DNA from: Neoconidiobolus thromboides FSU 785
Taxonomy: Eukaryota > Entomophthoromycota > Entomophthoromycetes > Entomophthorales > Neoconidiobolaceae
Assembly: GCA_025603075.1 (NCBI GenBank)
Contig: MU626433.1
Coordinates: 1-39,686, forward strand
Reading direction: 5' to 3'
DNA: 39,686 bases
Under the pieces are notes generated by a model. That model saw only the letters and a program-made list of their open reading frames with translations, was not told the DNA's origin and searched no databases. The first letter of the stretch is position 1; every line of letters begins with the position of its first letter. This document shows, piece after piece, positions 31,464 to 39,686 of this stretch. The position numbers and the translations under genes were made by a program.

Positions 31464-31661
31464 TTATTTACATTCCCATTTGTAGCATCTGAATCTACCT
31501 AAAGCTGGGTCATTTTTCCATTCAGTACAGAGGAGTAAGCAGTTAACACCGGCCTTTGGAGCAGCTTCAATGGCATCAACTTGGTTAGTAGCTGGAGCAG
31601 CAGAGATGAGTTGTAAACCGAAAGCGGATACAAGTAAAGCAGAAACGATTTTGTTAAACAT
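31464..31661 (-). CDS. Secreted cysteine peptide C, 65 aa
   Basis: Same layout as peptide B: identical signal peptide, pro-region NQVDAIEAAPKAG, and mature C-x3-C-x13-C-x4-C with core KNDPALGRFRCYKWEC. It is the last complete member of the minus-strand array, 2,414 bp from B (A to B is 2,192 bp). Its leader is much shorter, the TATA box being only about 37 nt from the start codon, so the segment shared by A and B has been deleted or replaced. Confidence 0.85.
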   Translation of the reverse strand: MFNKIVSALLVSAFGLQLISAAPATNQVDAIEAAPKAGVNCLLLCTEWKNDPALGRFRCYKWECK

Positions 31662-31697
31662 TTTAATTTGATAATAAAAAGTGTAAGTTTCGAAAGT

Positions 31698-31706
31698 CTA
31701 TTTATA
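31698..31706 (-). promoter_or_regulatory. TATA box of peptide C
   Basis: TATAAATAG on the minus strand, 37 nt before the start codon. This leaves almost no room for a leader if transcription starts about 30 nt downstream. The real start codon context or the box assignment therefore deserves care. Confidence 0.5.
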
Positions 31707-32787
31707 CTTTTCAATTTTTTTGTCAAAATATTTGAAATTCTAAGTGTACATATTGTTGATTGACTCATTTACTATTCTTTCATCTATATTACTATTTTGT
31801 TTGATGAACAATAGGCGTAATGAGTTATAAACCGATTACAGTAAAATAAGTATTCTATTGATTATCAAAGAACCTTAAAAGAAATTCATAAAATAAATCC
31901 AAATTAAGTAAGCTGCAATCATAATAAGTTACAACTAACGTCATTGGTGTTTGCTATTTATTATGGTTCAAGTAATTATTTAAAATGTTAATTTTTGCCA
32001 ATAATCTTTAAAATTAAACTAACATATAGCTATTGTTCCATCTATCTTTAACACTATGTTGTTTAGATTCTACATAACATTCGGATAATATTTTATTATT
32101 ATTATAAAAACACTAATGTTCAATTCTATTTAGTTAAAATAATAAAACGGAAAATTATTTGAAATATAACTAAACCTCAATTTATGATATTAATAGAAAT
32201 AATAATGAAATTAAAGTATTAAGTCTTTTGAAAATACATTAATTAATATAAAGTAAATGGTCTAGAATTTAATTTCTTTTATCATATATATGACAGTCAA
32301 CTATAAATGGATTATCTAAGCTATTCATTGATTTTCAAATAGATAAATTATTTTCTCAATATAGTAGAAATTTTCGCTATAAGACTAAAGAACTGATTTG
32401 TTCATAAACAGATTTTTAATAACTTTATAGTAGATATTAATGTTTATCATTAAATTTGTATATCGAATAGTTAGTTTTACAAGTAGCTAAAAATCTCATA
32501 AAGTCCGGCTTTTTATATCATGTTAATTATTTTCGTTTGTTATAGTAATAATAAAATTGTTTATATTTTTGAGTATACTTTGGTTTATTTAATTGTTTTA
32601 TTTTCTCTTTACTCTGAGATGCTGTTATTTATAAGATTTTTATGTCATTGATTACTTACGAATAATTGATAAATTTTATAATTAAAGTATATATTTGTAG
32701 TATTTTATTATTATTATAAAGTTATTTTCATTGCTATTTGAAATCAATAGTCAAAGTGGGAGTTGTGATCCTAATAATAGAAAAAGA
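31707..32787. other. Distal end of the peptide array
   Basis: AT-rich with one array landmark, TATTATGGTTCAAG near 31963, showing that the third unit is partly preserved. There is no gene. Confidence 0.4.
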
Positions 32788-32892
32788 TATGGGAGTGTTT
32801 TTTTCGGCTTCATTATTCTTTCCATCTTTTAAGCGCTATTTGAGTGGAAAACTTGTTAGTAAAATTCTTAAACAAAAAAATATATCCTCATA
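32788..32892 (-). mobile_element. MITE copy 14 (orientation B)
   Basis: TATGGGAGTGTTTTTTTCGGC to ATATATCCTCATA with the core TTTTAAGCGCTATTTGAGTGG. Confidence 0.9.
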
Positions 32893-33016
32893 TAACTAAA
32901 ATAAAAAAAACTATATAAACTGTATAGTAATTTAAGGAGTTATTGAGCAATGCGATTAGGTAAAGGTATCATAATAAAGTTAATAAGATTGTTATAATCA
33001 TTAAAGCATTAAGATT

Positions 33017-33116
33017 TATGCAATGTGTTTTTCGGTTTCATTACTTTTTCAATTTCTAAGTAATGTTGAGTAGAAAAAATGATAGTAGATTTCTTAAACA
33101 AAAGAGACATCCTTAA
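33017..33116 (-). mobile_element. MITE copy 15 (orientation B, degenerate)
   Basis: TATGCAATGTGTTTTTCGG to AGAGACATCCTTAA. The core is eroded to TTCTAAGTAATGTTGAGTAG. An old copy 125 bp from copy 14. Confidence 0.65.
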
Positions 33117-33447
33117 TATTTTATTTAATTGAATATTTTTACTATTTTTATAAAATAATTACTATTTAAAGAAGTTGATTTATATTTTGTAGTTTTATGA
33201 AATAAACTACTGTTTTTCTCCGTATTTTTCATTTTAAAATAAAAATAATAGTTATTTATTAATTAAATGTATAAGCTGTATTAAAAACTTGAATAAAAAC
33301 CCAATAAACTCCCCCAAATATAAAAAGAGAGAATCTAAATGTAATTACTGCAGCTCATAATGTAACAAATTGACTAATCAAAGGCTAAAAAACTTAAGGC
33401 TCAGTAACCATGATTTGTTGTAATTCAACAAATGAGATCTCTTTTTG
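33117..33447. other. Intergenic, no gene recognised
   Basis: AT-rich. It becomes less AT-rich towards the telomere-like array. Confidence 0.3.
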
Positions 33448-33525
33448 TTAGGGTTAGAGTTAGGGTTAGAGTTAGGGTTAAAGATTAGGGCTAAGATTGA
33501 GGCTAGAGTTAGTGATGGTTAAGGC
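33448..33525 (+). repeat. Interstitial TTAGGG-like array
   Basis: Three TTAGGG hexamers alternate with TTAGAG (12-bp period TTAGGGTTAGAG), then degenerate TTAAAGATTAGGGC and GATTGAGGCTAGAG units. TTAGGG is the telomere repeat of many fungi. The array is internal here, about 6 kb from the window end. Confidence 0.8.
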
Positions 33526-33844
33526 CAGAGTTTGATAGTTTTCTATGGCTGCATGCCAAAATTGATATTTGTTTTCTGGTCCAAGCCAATGATTATCAAA
33601 ACAAAGCCATATGATTAGCCGAGATGGCTTTATCCTAACTTTAGTTAAACTTGGCAACTTCATTTAGACTAACCCTTTAAAAAATGAGCAGCGTAATACT
33701 TTTCAAATTCCAAATTTTATTGGTTCCAATAATATTTAGCTATTCAATTGAAATTCATTTATAACCAATAAATTTCCAAAGGATCAAAAGTCAATTAAAA
33801 ATCAATTCATTTTAACTCGAATTTATTTATCTTAAGTTAAAACA
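33526..33844. other. Flank of the telomere-like array
   Basis: A minus-strand frame (33478-33663) reads IIWLCFDNHWLGPENKYQFW before running into the array as a Leu/Thr/Ser repeat. It looks more like protein than chance, but has no family. It is followed by AT-rich sequence up to the next start. Confidence 0.3.
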
Positions 33845-34938
33845 ATGAAAAGAACAGTTGAAGTGTCCGAATTACTTCAATTAAGTCATAATAACTTCAA
33901 AAAGTTTATGGTAGTTATCAATGATTCATTAAAAAATAAAGGAAAAGATATAATGGAAAGAGGAAAGATAATAATGTCCATAAACGCCAAATGGAAACAT
34001 TCTAAAGCAGTTAAAGACATGTTGCAAAATCAAACCAAAATTACTGAAGATAAAGAAGATGTCGATATATTTGATCAAATAAAACAACAACTGAATAAAC
34101 AAAAGAAGGAAAAAATGAAAAAAAGTGATAAATTAAAAATATTAGAGAACAAAATGAAAGATGATAATTTAGAGGAAGTAAGAAAGGATATTTGTAAGTG
34201 TAGTAATAGTAGTAAATTAAATAATGACTATAACGAGTTTTAGATGATGAAGCCTGTTCTTCTAAGCACCAAGTCTTATTGAAGAAATCAACACTTATTA
34301 ATGATATTAATGAAGATGAAAAAATGGATAAATTAATTGAAGAAAAAATGGATAAATTAATTGAAGAAAAAATAGATAAATTAATTGGGGAAAAAATAGA
34401 TAAATTAATTGGGAGAAAAAAAGAATCAAACAACGCTAGTAACAGTATAAATATAAAGAATCGTGACAAATCAGTAACATTAACTAAACAAAATATAAAG
34501 AGTATTTTAAGAAGCGAACACATTGATAGTTTAAAGGAAAACCCGACCCAAATAGAAAATAGCTATCAACAGGGGCTGAAGGATAGTTCTAGTTATGCAT
34601 CAGAGTGGGCAACTAATTGGGAAGCTACGGAAGAATTCGATATAAAGAGAATTACCATTAAAGATAAAAATTTACAAAATGAACATACATTTAATAATGA
34701 AATAGAGACTATCAAAAGATATAATCCTAAAAGGTATTTAGAGCATAAGAAATCTAAGCTTCTGGATTTAAATTATAACGATGTTGATTTAAATGTTAAT
34801 CAACCCATTAGTCCAGGTCGTACAATCCTATCACTTCATCATAATAATAAAAGAACATTGGAAGTTGAAAAGGAAACTGATGAAAGGTTGGAAAAACAAC
34901 ATTCAAAGAGAAGGCTTGATAGATCAGGTAAAAAATAG
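33845..34938 (+). CDS. Short paralogue of the 892-aa protein (two exons)
   Basis: Exons are 33845-34193 and 34244-34938. The 50-nt phase-1 intron (GTAAGT donor, TTTTAG acceptor) restores one frame of 347 residues. The N-terminus (ELLQLSHNNFKKFM...) aligns with LLKLDKHSFRKNMM of the 14856 gene. The C-terminal half aligns too: YASEWATNWEA with YVADWAADDEA, and RTLEVEKETDERLEK with RTSELEKEAEKILE. The long IQxK repeat region is missing. In its place there are four to five copies of an eight-residue unit, EEKMDKLI. The LF and LDPGEVF elements of the IN-box candidate are not conserved, so if the long protein is an INCENP this copy has probably lost Aurora binding. Function unknown. Confidence 0.75.
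34318..34413 (+). repeat. 24-bp in-frame tandem repeat
   Basis: About four units of GAAAAAATGGATAAATTAAT plus four bases, coding EEKMDKLI-type octads. The repeat should form a charged helix. The first units carry ATG and the later ones ATA, showing divergence along the array. Confidence 0.85.
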
Positions 34939-35064
34939 ACAATTTTTTTAGTTTATTGTTATTATTATTTAATTAAAACGTTATATTTATTTTCAAACAT
35001 ATTGATTTATTATTAGTCTTATCCTCCTTTTAACAAAATAAGATAAAATAAAATAAATAACATA

Positions 35065-35167
35065 TAGGGATGTATTTTCGTGTTTAAAAATTTTACTGGC
35101 AATTTTTCTGCTTATATAGTGCTCAAAAGATTGAAAAAGTAATGAAGCAAAAAAAAACACTCCCATA
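35065..35167 (+). mobile_element. MITE copy 16 (orientation A)
   Basis: TAGGGATGTATTTTCGTG to AACACTCCCATA, core TGCTTATATAGTGCTCAAAA. It starts 127 bp after the short paralogue's stop. Confidence 0.85.
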
Positions 35168-35631
35168 TCTGTTTATATTGATATACCTTTTTTATTACAT
35201 TTGGTATTTATACTATACTGTTACCATTCTTTTAGAGATGATCAAGTATGGTAAATAGCCTATCATTATTATATTAATATAAAAATTATCAATAATGATA
35301 AACATCATTTTATTTTTAACTTTATTAACCATATAATAGATATTCAACTTTAATATAACTTCTATATATTTTATTTAAAATAAACCAACTACGTATGTAT
35401 TTAAACCTAAATTAATAGCTTTAAAATACTCACCATTACCATACTTACAATGTGATAAAATAACGACTACCAATACAAATGAAATGTCAGCAAAAATCCG
35501 TACCTTTAAAATTAATAAATACAACAAATAGCTGAAGGCAAAAGCATTGCTAACAATCACCACTGTCTTTAAAAGTTAATTTAGTAAATATTAATTATTT
35601 TTAATCAATAATATCAACAGTGATTAGAGAT
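35168..35631. other. Intergenic before tRNA-Ile copy 4
   Basis: AT-rich, with no gene. The last 20 bases before the tRNA (ATATCAACAGTGATTAGAGA) resemble those before copy 1 (CTCAATAGTAATTAGAAA), a possible shared pol III start region. Confidence 0.35.
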
Positions 35632-35704
35632 GCTCCGTTAGCTCAGTTGGCAGAGCGTGGTGCTAATAACGCTAAGGTCATAGGTTCAAGCCCTATACGG
35701 AGCA
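35632..35704 (+). tRNA. tRNA-Ile (anticodon AAT), copy 4
   Basis: Identical in all 73 positions to the other three. Unlike them it is followed by a GC-rich hairpin and then TTTT. Confidence 0.97.
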
Positions 35705-35707
35705 TAA

Positions 35708-35725
35708 CTCGTCGATAGCGACGAG
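35708..35725 (+). terminator. GC-rich hairpin downstream of tRNA-Ile
   Basis: CTCGTCG, loop ATAG, CGACGAG: a perfect 7-bp stem starting three bases after the tRNA and followed by TTTT at 35732. Pol III would transcribe it as part of the 3' trailer. The role is inferred; a T-run alone is normally sufficient. Confidence 0.45.
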
Positions 35726-35735
35726 CCCCTGTTTT

Positions 35736-36366
35736 GCTAAACAAATATTAATTAATATATGAGTTTTATAAAATAATATACTTTCAATCTTAATATTATA
35801 ATAAAATTACAGTATAACATTTACTTTATATTTGATAGAAATTAAATTTAGCCAATAAAATAAATGATTTTATACTATTGAAAGCTTAATTTTTTAATAA
35901 AAAATTCATAATAAAATAATATAAACAGCTATATTTGAATATTATGGCATGTGGGCTAATCAGAATAAAGAAACATATTAGACTCACCTTAGTGTAAAAA
36001 CTCTTAATACTTTAAAAACAGATTTAATTAATTAGTTTTATGTTAAATTTGCCTTATCAGGAAATTAACTGTCAGTAAAATGGGTATTGATCATAGTTTG
36101 TAATAAGGATTCCCTATACTATGAAAACTCTATAAAATAAAGTAACATTTAATTAAATATTACTAAATAACTTACTAACTGAAACTCCACCCCTGTGATT
36201 ATACGGCGTAAGCTAAGAAAGTTTAATAGTTAAAAAAGTACTCTTTTACATTAATCTGTTTGTTCCTAATTTACTTTTAACTCATTTATTAATGTTATTC
36301 AAATATGAGTAACTATAAAAAAACATAATTAGTCATGAAATGTAAAAAAACAAGTTCCATAAAAAA
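35736..36366. other. Upstream of the third TMEM198-like gene
   Basis: No gene was seen. AT-rich, with A-runs directly before the start codon. Confidence 0.3.
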
Positions 36367-37077
36367 ATGAACTCTTCCTATTATTCACAATATGGCTTTA
36401 TTGATGCTTTCCTAGCTGAAGAGCTCAGTATCCTTATAATAAATATTCTAGTTGGTATTATTTACATAATTACTGGGTTTATAATACTTCATAAAAGAGA
36501 ATCTACAATCAAATTTATACGCTTTAGCTCTGGTTATTGGCTTTTCACTTCTTTTATAATTCAAATAGGTTTATTAATAGTTATATACAGAAAAGATACC
36601 TCAATGACAACAGCAGGAAATCAAAATATCCCTTTCTTGGGGATGAATCTAGGTGCTTTAGCTATTTCTATAATCTTTGGTTTGTTAGCGTTATACAATG
36701 AAAGGTTTGGAGATATTGTAATAGGTATGTTTTCAGGGTATTTGTTCTGGTTTACATTTGGATCTTTTTTTCCATCCCCAATAATTAATTTACCAGTTGG
36801 CTTTATCTTATCCCTTATTTTGTTGAATGGAATGTTTTTTCATAAAGAAGATGGGTTTGTAACGGCATGTATTTGGACTGGCTCATTTTTATTTGTGGAA
36901 GGGTTTAACATCATTAGTATTAGTACTTTACTTTTTCAAAAAAGTACACCAAGCTGTATATTAGCGCATATAGTAACAATTATTTTTAAAATGGTGATCT
37001 TCACTGTGTTCAAAGTGAAGTATAATAAGTCAAAGGCTAAACCAAAAAATAATAAGCTAAAGCATTACCCGGTTTAG
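36367..37077 (+). CDS. TMEM198/DUF4203-like multispan membrane protein, 236 aa
   Basis: An intact single-exon paralogue of the MITE-split gene at 1725. Six to seven hydrophobic helices are visible: roughly 22-45, 54-76, 92-112, 115-138, 142-160, 168-190 and 198-218. The loops are short and the C-terminus is basic and cytoplasmic-looking (KVKYNKSKAKPKNNK). Comparable landmarks are TIKFIRFSSGYW with CIKFTRGISGLW, and VTACIWTGS with the rejoined FTCIWIGS of the 1725 gene. There is no signal peptide. The family is defined mainly by its membrane architecture and its function is uncertain. The conserved tail QPVEKQEEA of the first two copies is missing, so this is a separate branch. Confidence 0.72.
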   Translation: MNSSYYSQYGFIDAFLAEELSILIINILVGIIYIITGFIILHKRESTIKFIRFSSGYWLFTSFIIQIGLLIVIYRKDTSMTTAGNQNIPFLGMNLGALAISIIFGLLALYNERFGDIVIGMFSGYLFWFTFGSFFPSPIINLPVGFILSLILLNGMFFHKEDGFVTACIWTGSFLFVEGFNIISISTLLFQKSTPSCILAHIVTIIFKMVIFTVFKVKYNKSKAKPKNNKLKHYPV

Positions 37078-37387
37078 TGATTTCATCACTTATCTTTGTG
37101 AATACTAAATATAGTTTAAAATTTATGATTATGGCTATCTTAACAAAGCTATCAGAGAATGGATAGCTATTACTTTAGAAAAGTTATACTTAAGCAAACT
37201 AACTATGTTATCTTGATCTAATAAAAAATATTACAAGCTTGATTGAATTAGTTTTTTAATTTATTGTTAGCCCTTTAACAATTAGAATCCTCGTAGACTA
37301 ATTTAGATAGTTGACAGTATATTTATAGTTTTGAATATTTCTTAAGCATACTACTATTAAATTTGTTTTGATAATACAAATTTAATA

Positions 37388-37687
37388 TTAGGAAATTGAG
37401 GTTTTTACTGTTAATTGGATTTACTCCTATCCTCCCATTCCGTCAATTGATGACACTGTATTTATTTCGGCTAGCTTAAAAATTCACTTTATAATCTCCT
37501 TTTGTTCTTCAATTTTATGGCCAATCTATAGGATCCACACAAAATTGGCCTTTGGAGCTTGTCCTTTTAAATCCTCTTTGGCAAGCTTGGTCATTGAGTG
37601 AAAGATTGTGTAGGCTACTAATTTACCTCGTATGATATCTAGATTATCAAATCCCAAAAAAGGCATTAAACCACTTCCTCTCTGACC
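37388..37687 (-). pseudogene. Decayed coding relic, about 100 codons
   Basis: The minus-strand frame opens GQRGSGLMPFLGFDNLD and runs through IIRGKLVAYTIFHSMTKLA and GQAPKANFVWI. After that TAG, TGA, TAG and TAA interrupt further readable text (IGHKIEEQKEIIK, IFKLAEINTVSSIDGMGG). The first 53 codons are uninterrupted and less AT-rich than the flanks. The family is not recognised. It may be the end of a retroelement or host gene. Confidence 0.4.
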
Positions 37688-38125
37688 TTACTCTCCTCTT
37701 ATTACTAGTTTCTAATTATTGCACTCTTAACTAATAAAGATAGTTGAGAGCTCGTTTTTTAAGAATTTAAAAAAACTTTTTTAGCTATATTAGAGATTTG
37801 TATCAAGTTAGATGTGTTCAATTATTATTAAATTCAATATGAAAGTAGTTTATTATAGTTTCTTTTTAACAATTTAAATAGATATATGTCATATTTAATG
37901 AAACAAAAATATTCACAAGGGCAGTACAAGTTAATGTTAATTTAGTTAGAGAATGGGATAGATCTATCATAAATTTTTGTCACAAACCAAAAAAAATATT
38001 CATCCACCACAAAATACAACAGTTTTATAATCTTTCAATAAACGTCGCTATTATATTTAAACACTTTATTAAGTTATTCTTTGAATGCATCTGATAAAGC
38101 TCTTTAAACAAAAGCCAAGTTATAT
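37688..38125. other. Intergenic, no gene recognised
   Basis: AT-rich between a relic and a MITE. Confidence 0.3.
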
Positions 38126-38224
38126 AGGAATGTATTTTTGTGTTTAAGAATTTTATTAAGAATTTTTCGATTGAAATAGTGCTTGAAAGGTAAAAAATGA
38201 TGAAGCCAAAAAAACACTCCCATA
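38126..38224 (+). mobile_element. MITE copy 17 (orientation A)
   Basis: TAGGAATGTATTTTTGTG to AACACTCCCATA with an eroded core (GATTGAAATAGTGCTTGAAA). Confidence 0.82.
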
Positions 38225-38282
38225 CTCATATATTACATAGAGATACGGTTAGTTCATGCTTTAATTATTCCCTAATTTTTTT

Positions 38283-38504
38283 CTGACTTCAAGAGCAAGT
38301 CCTGTATTACCTACTTATTTAATACACAAAACGCTTAAAGGAGGAATAAATTCAAAAAAACGAGAATCTTTAATAGCAAAAGAACAGTTCCGCCGAGTGT
38401 AATGAGAAAAGAAGGATCCAAGTCTAAAAAAAGTAAAGGAGATACTTTCGATGAAATTAACTAGCTTTATAAATAGATTTATTACTAAAAATTCCAAAAT
38501 GTAA
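38283..38504 (+). pseudogene. Decayed coding relic, 74 codons
   Basis: The frame reads LTSRASPVLPTYLIHKTLK, then KRESLIAKEQFRRV, a TAA-TGA pair, and KKVKEILSMKLTSFINRF to TAA 38502-38504. The family is not recognised. The double stop and missing start mark it as dead or as part of a larger lost gene. Confidence 0.3.
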
Positions 38505-39038
38505 AAATTCGCTTAAAATGTTTTAAGAACATGAGCAGGGGTAATAATTTTCTTCTTGATAAATACCAATAATGTTTATAAATTAACCAGTTTAATCGTA
38601 TTTCAATTTATTATGTTATCTTTACTAATATAGAATTGAAAGTACTCTATAGTTTACTTTGAGCTTATATTAAGATTTGCTATGAATGCTTATATATATT
38701 GGCTATAATCATGGTATTACAAATTACATACCTGTGTATAAATCAGAACAATAAAACAAGAGATAGATATAAACTCCAATTAAAATTTTTCTCTAAGTAA
38801 ACCTCAAATTAAATCGGAGTAAATAATATTTAGAAGAACATATAAACCCCGCTTTGATTTAATACTAATGGTTCACTAAACATATCAAGGGCGTAAATCG
38901 CCACACTATAATAACTATATGAAAAAAGTAATAATGGTAGTAAACAAAAATAATATAAAAAGATGTAAAAATAATGTCGATTGAATAAAAATAAAAACAA
39001 TAAAGTTTAACTTATTATATTGAATTGATAATAAAAAT
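38505..39038. other. Promoter side of the last TMEM198-like gene
   Basis: AT-rich, with no gene or RNA recognised. Confidence 0.3.
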
Positions 39039-39686
39039 ATGGATAATAATATGGATCATAGTATTGACGCAGGCTCAGAGGCTGTAGCTGAAATGATGAG
39101 CAAAGTTTATGGGTTTTTGATCAATATGCTTCAAATTTATTCTAAAGCATTAATAGGGATTGGAGTAGTATTATTAGTGTTAGGATTAGTATTTTTAATA
39201 TTTGGTCGCAGAGTAATTAAAGTGTTATATTTCTTTGGTGGTTTAGTAGTCATTAGTTTTATTTCAATGTTAATTGGTACAATAATAATTTATTTCAATA
39301 AAGTCAAACCTTTGTTTACGGATCCTTCTCTACTCGAAAGAGATAATCCATTTGGGGGAGTGTTCAAAGCATTTATTATTTTACTTATAGTATCTCTTGT
39401 ACTTGGACTAGTGATTGGTATTTTAGCTGCTATCTATGGTAAATTCGGTATTGTTTTAGTAGGTTTAGCATGTGGCATGATGATCGGATTGGCTATTGGT
39501 GTCACTACTGGAAATGCTATTGCTATAGGCTGTTTGACTATTGGTTTAGGCATCATTCTTGGTGTTTTATGCGGCTTCTATAAACGATTGTTTGAAGTAA
39601 TTACAGCTTCTATAGTTGGTGGTTTTCTTTTCTCTAATGGGTATAGACTTATCTTCACAGGTGCTGTTTATCTGAATGTAGAGAAC
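39039..39686 (+). CDS. TMEM198/DUF4203-like protein, 3' truncated by window end
   Basis: The frame is open from ATG 39039 to the last base (216 codons) with no stop, so the gene continues beyond the window. After a polar N-terminus of about 30 residues there are closely packed glycine-rich helices: GIGVVLLVLGLVFLIFG, then VLYFFGGLVVISFISM, FIILLIVSLVLGLVIGIL, GLACGMMIGLAIGV and CLTIGLGIILGVLCGFY. This gives the clearest TMEM198/DUF4203 pattern of the family members here, with a GRRVIKV loop after the first helix. No intron was needed. It differs clearly from the 36367 copy, so it is a distant paralogue. Confidence 0.75.
   Translation, partial: MDNNMDHSIDAGSEAVAEMMSKVYGFLINMLQIYSKALIGIGVVLLVLGLVFLIFGRRVIKVLYFFGGLVVISFISMLIGTIIIYFNKVKPLFTDPSLLERDNPFGGVFKAFIILLIVSLVLGLVIGILAAIYGKFGIVLVGLACGMMIGLAIGVTTGNAIAIGCLTIGLGIILGVLCGFYKRLFEVITASIVGGFLFSNGYRLIFTGAVYLNVEN

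Noticed and set aside
1399-38224. MITEs as a CRISPR-like or regularly spaced repeat array
   Set aside because: Copies are dispersed, in both orientations, with inverted termini and TA duplications, in a eukaryotic genome.

Overview
The window is a very AT-rich eukaryotic nuclear segment. Genes are intron-poor, with short GT-AG introns of 45-76 nt that I could phase exactly in four genes, and the tRNAs are eukaryotic. It carries an AdoMet decarboxylase proenzyme, a GALK2/Gal1-type galactokinase, a SCY1-like pseudokinase with a Cex1/SCYL1-type tail, small secreted cysteine peptides and a TTAGGG-like interstitial array. An early-diverging, AT-rich fungus (for example an Entomophthoromycotina/Conidiobolus-like lineage) fits best. 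That placement is inference, not proof. The standard genetic code fits all intact genes.

Layout. 1-2511: the last codons of one TMEM198/DUF4203-like membrane gene, then a second paralogue whose 3' part is split by a small inverted-repeat element. 2982-6586: tRNA-Ile(AAT), the three-exon SCY1-like gene, and an unknown convergent gene. 6587-9023 is empty. 9024-12468: AdoMet decarboxylase (one intron), tRNA-Asn, a cluster of MITEs including one nested in another, and a type I membrane kelch-like protein on the minus strand. 13348-17534: a decayed coding relic, then a long low-complexity protein with an INCENP-like IN-box candidate near its C-terminus. 17841-19991: tRNA-Ile (minus) and galactokinase (three exons). 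21009-23715: F-box/LRR pseudogenes, one split by a MITE. 24423-31661: four minus-strand secreted cysteine-peptide paralogues, three of them in about 2.2-2.4 kb tandem units, with a third tRNA-Ile between. 33448-34938: TTAGGG-like array and a short two-exon paralogue of the 14.9 kb gene. 35632-39686: a fourth tRNA-Ile and two more TMEM198-like genes, the last cut by the window end.

The dominant repeat is a roughly 100-bp MITE family (17 copies recognised). Its termini are TA-TGGGGATGT... and its reverse complement, with an inner hairpin around AAGCGCT. Two insertions lie in coding sequence, and in both cases removing one TA plus the element restores one open frame across the site. This gives internal proof of the TA target duplication expected for Tc1/mariner-type elements.

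The conserved genes are unrelated housekeeping functions (polyamine synthesis, galactose metabolism, COPI/tRNA trafficking). The accessory part is made of expanding paralogue families (secreted peptides, TMEM198-like, F-box) interspersed with tRNAs, MITEs and decayed coding islands.
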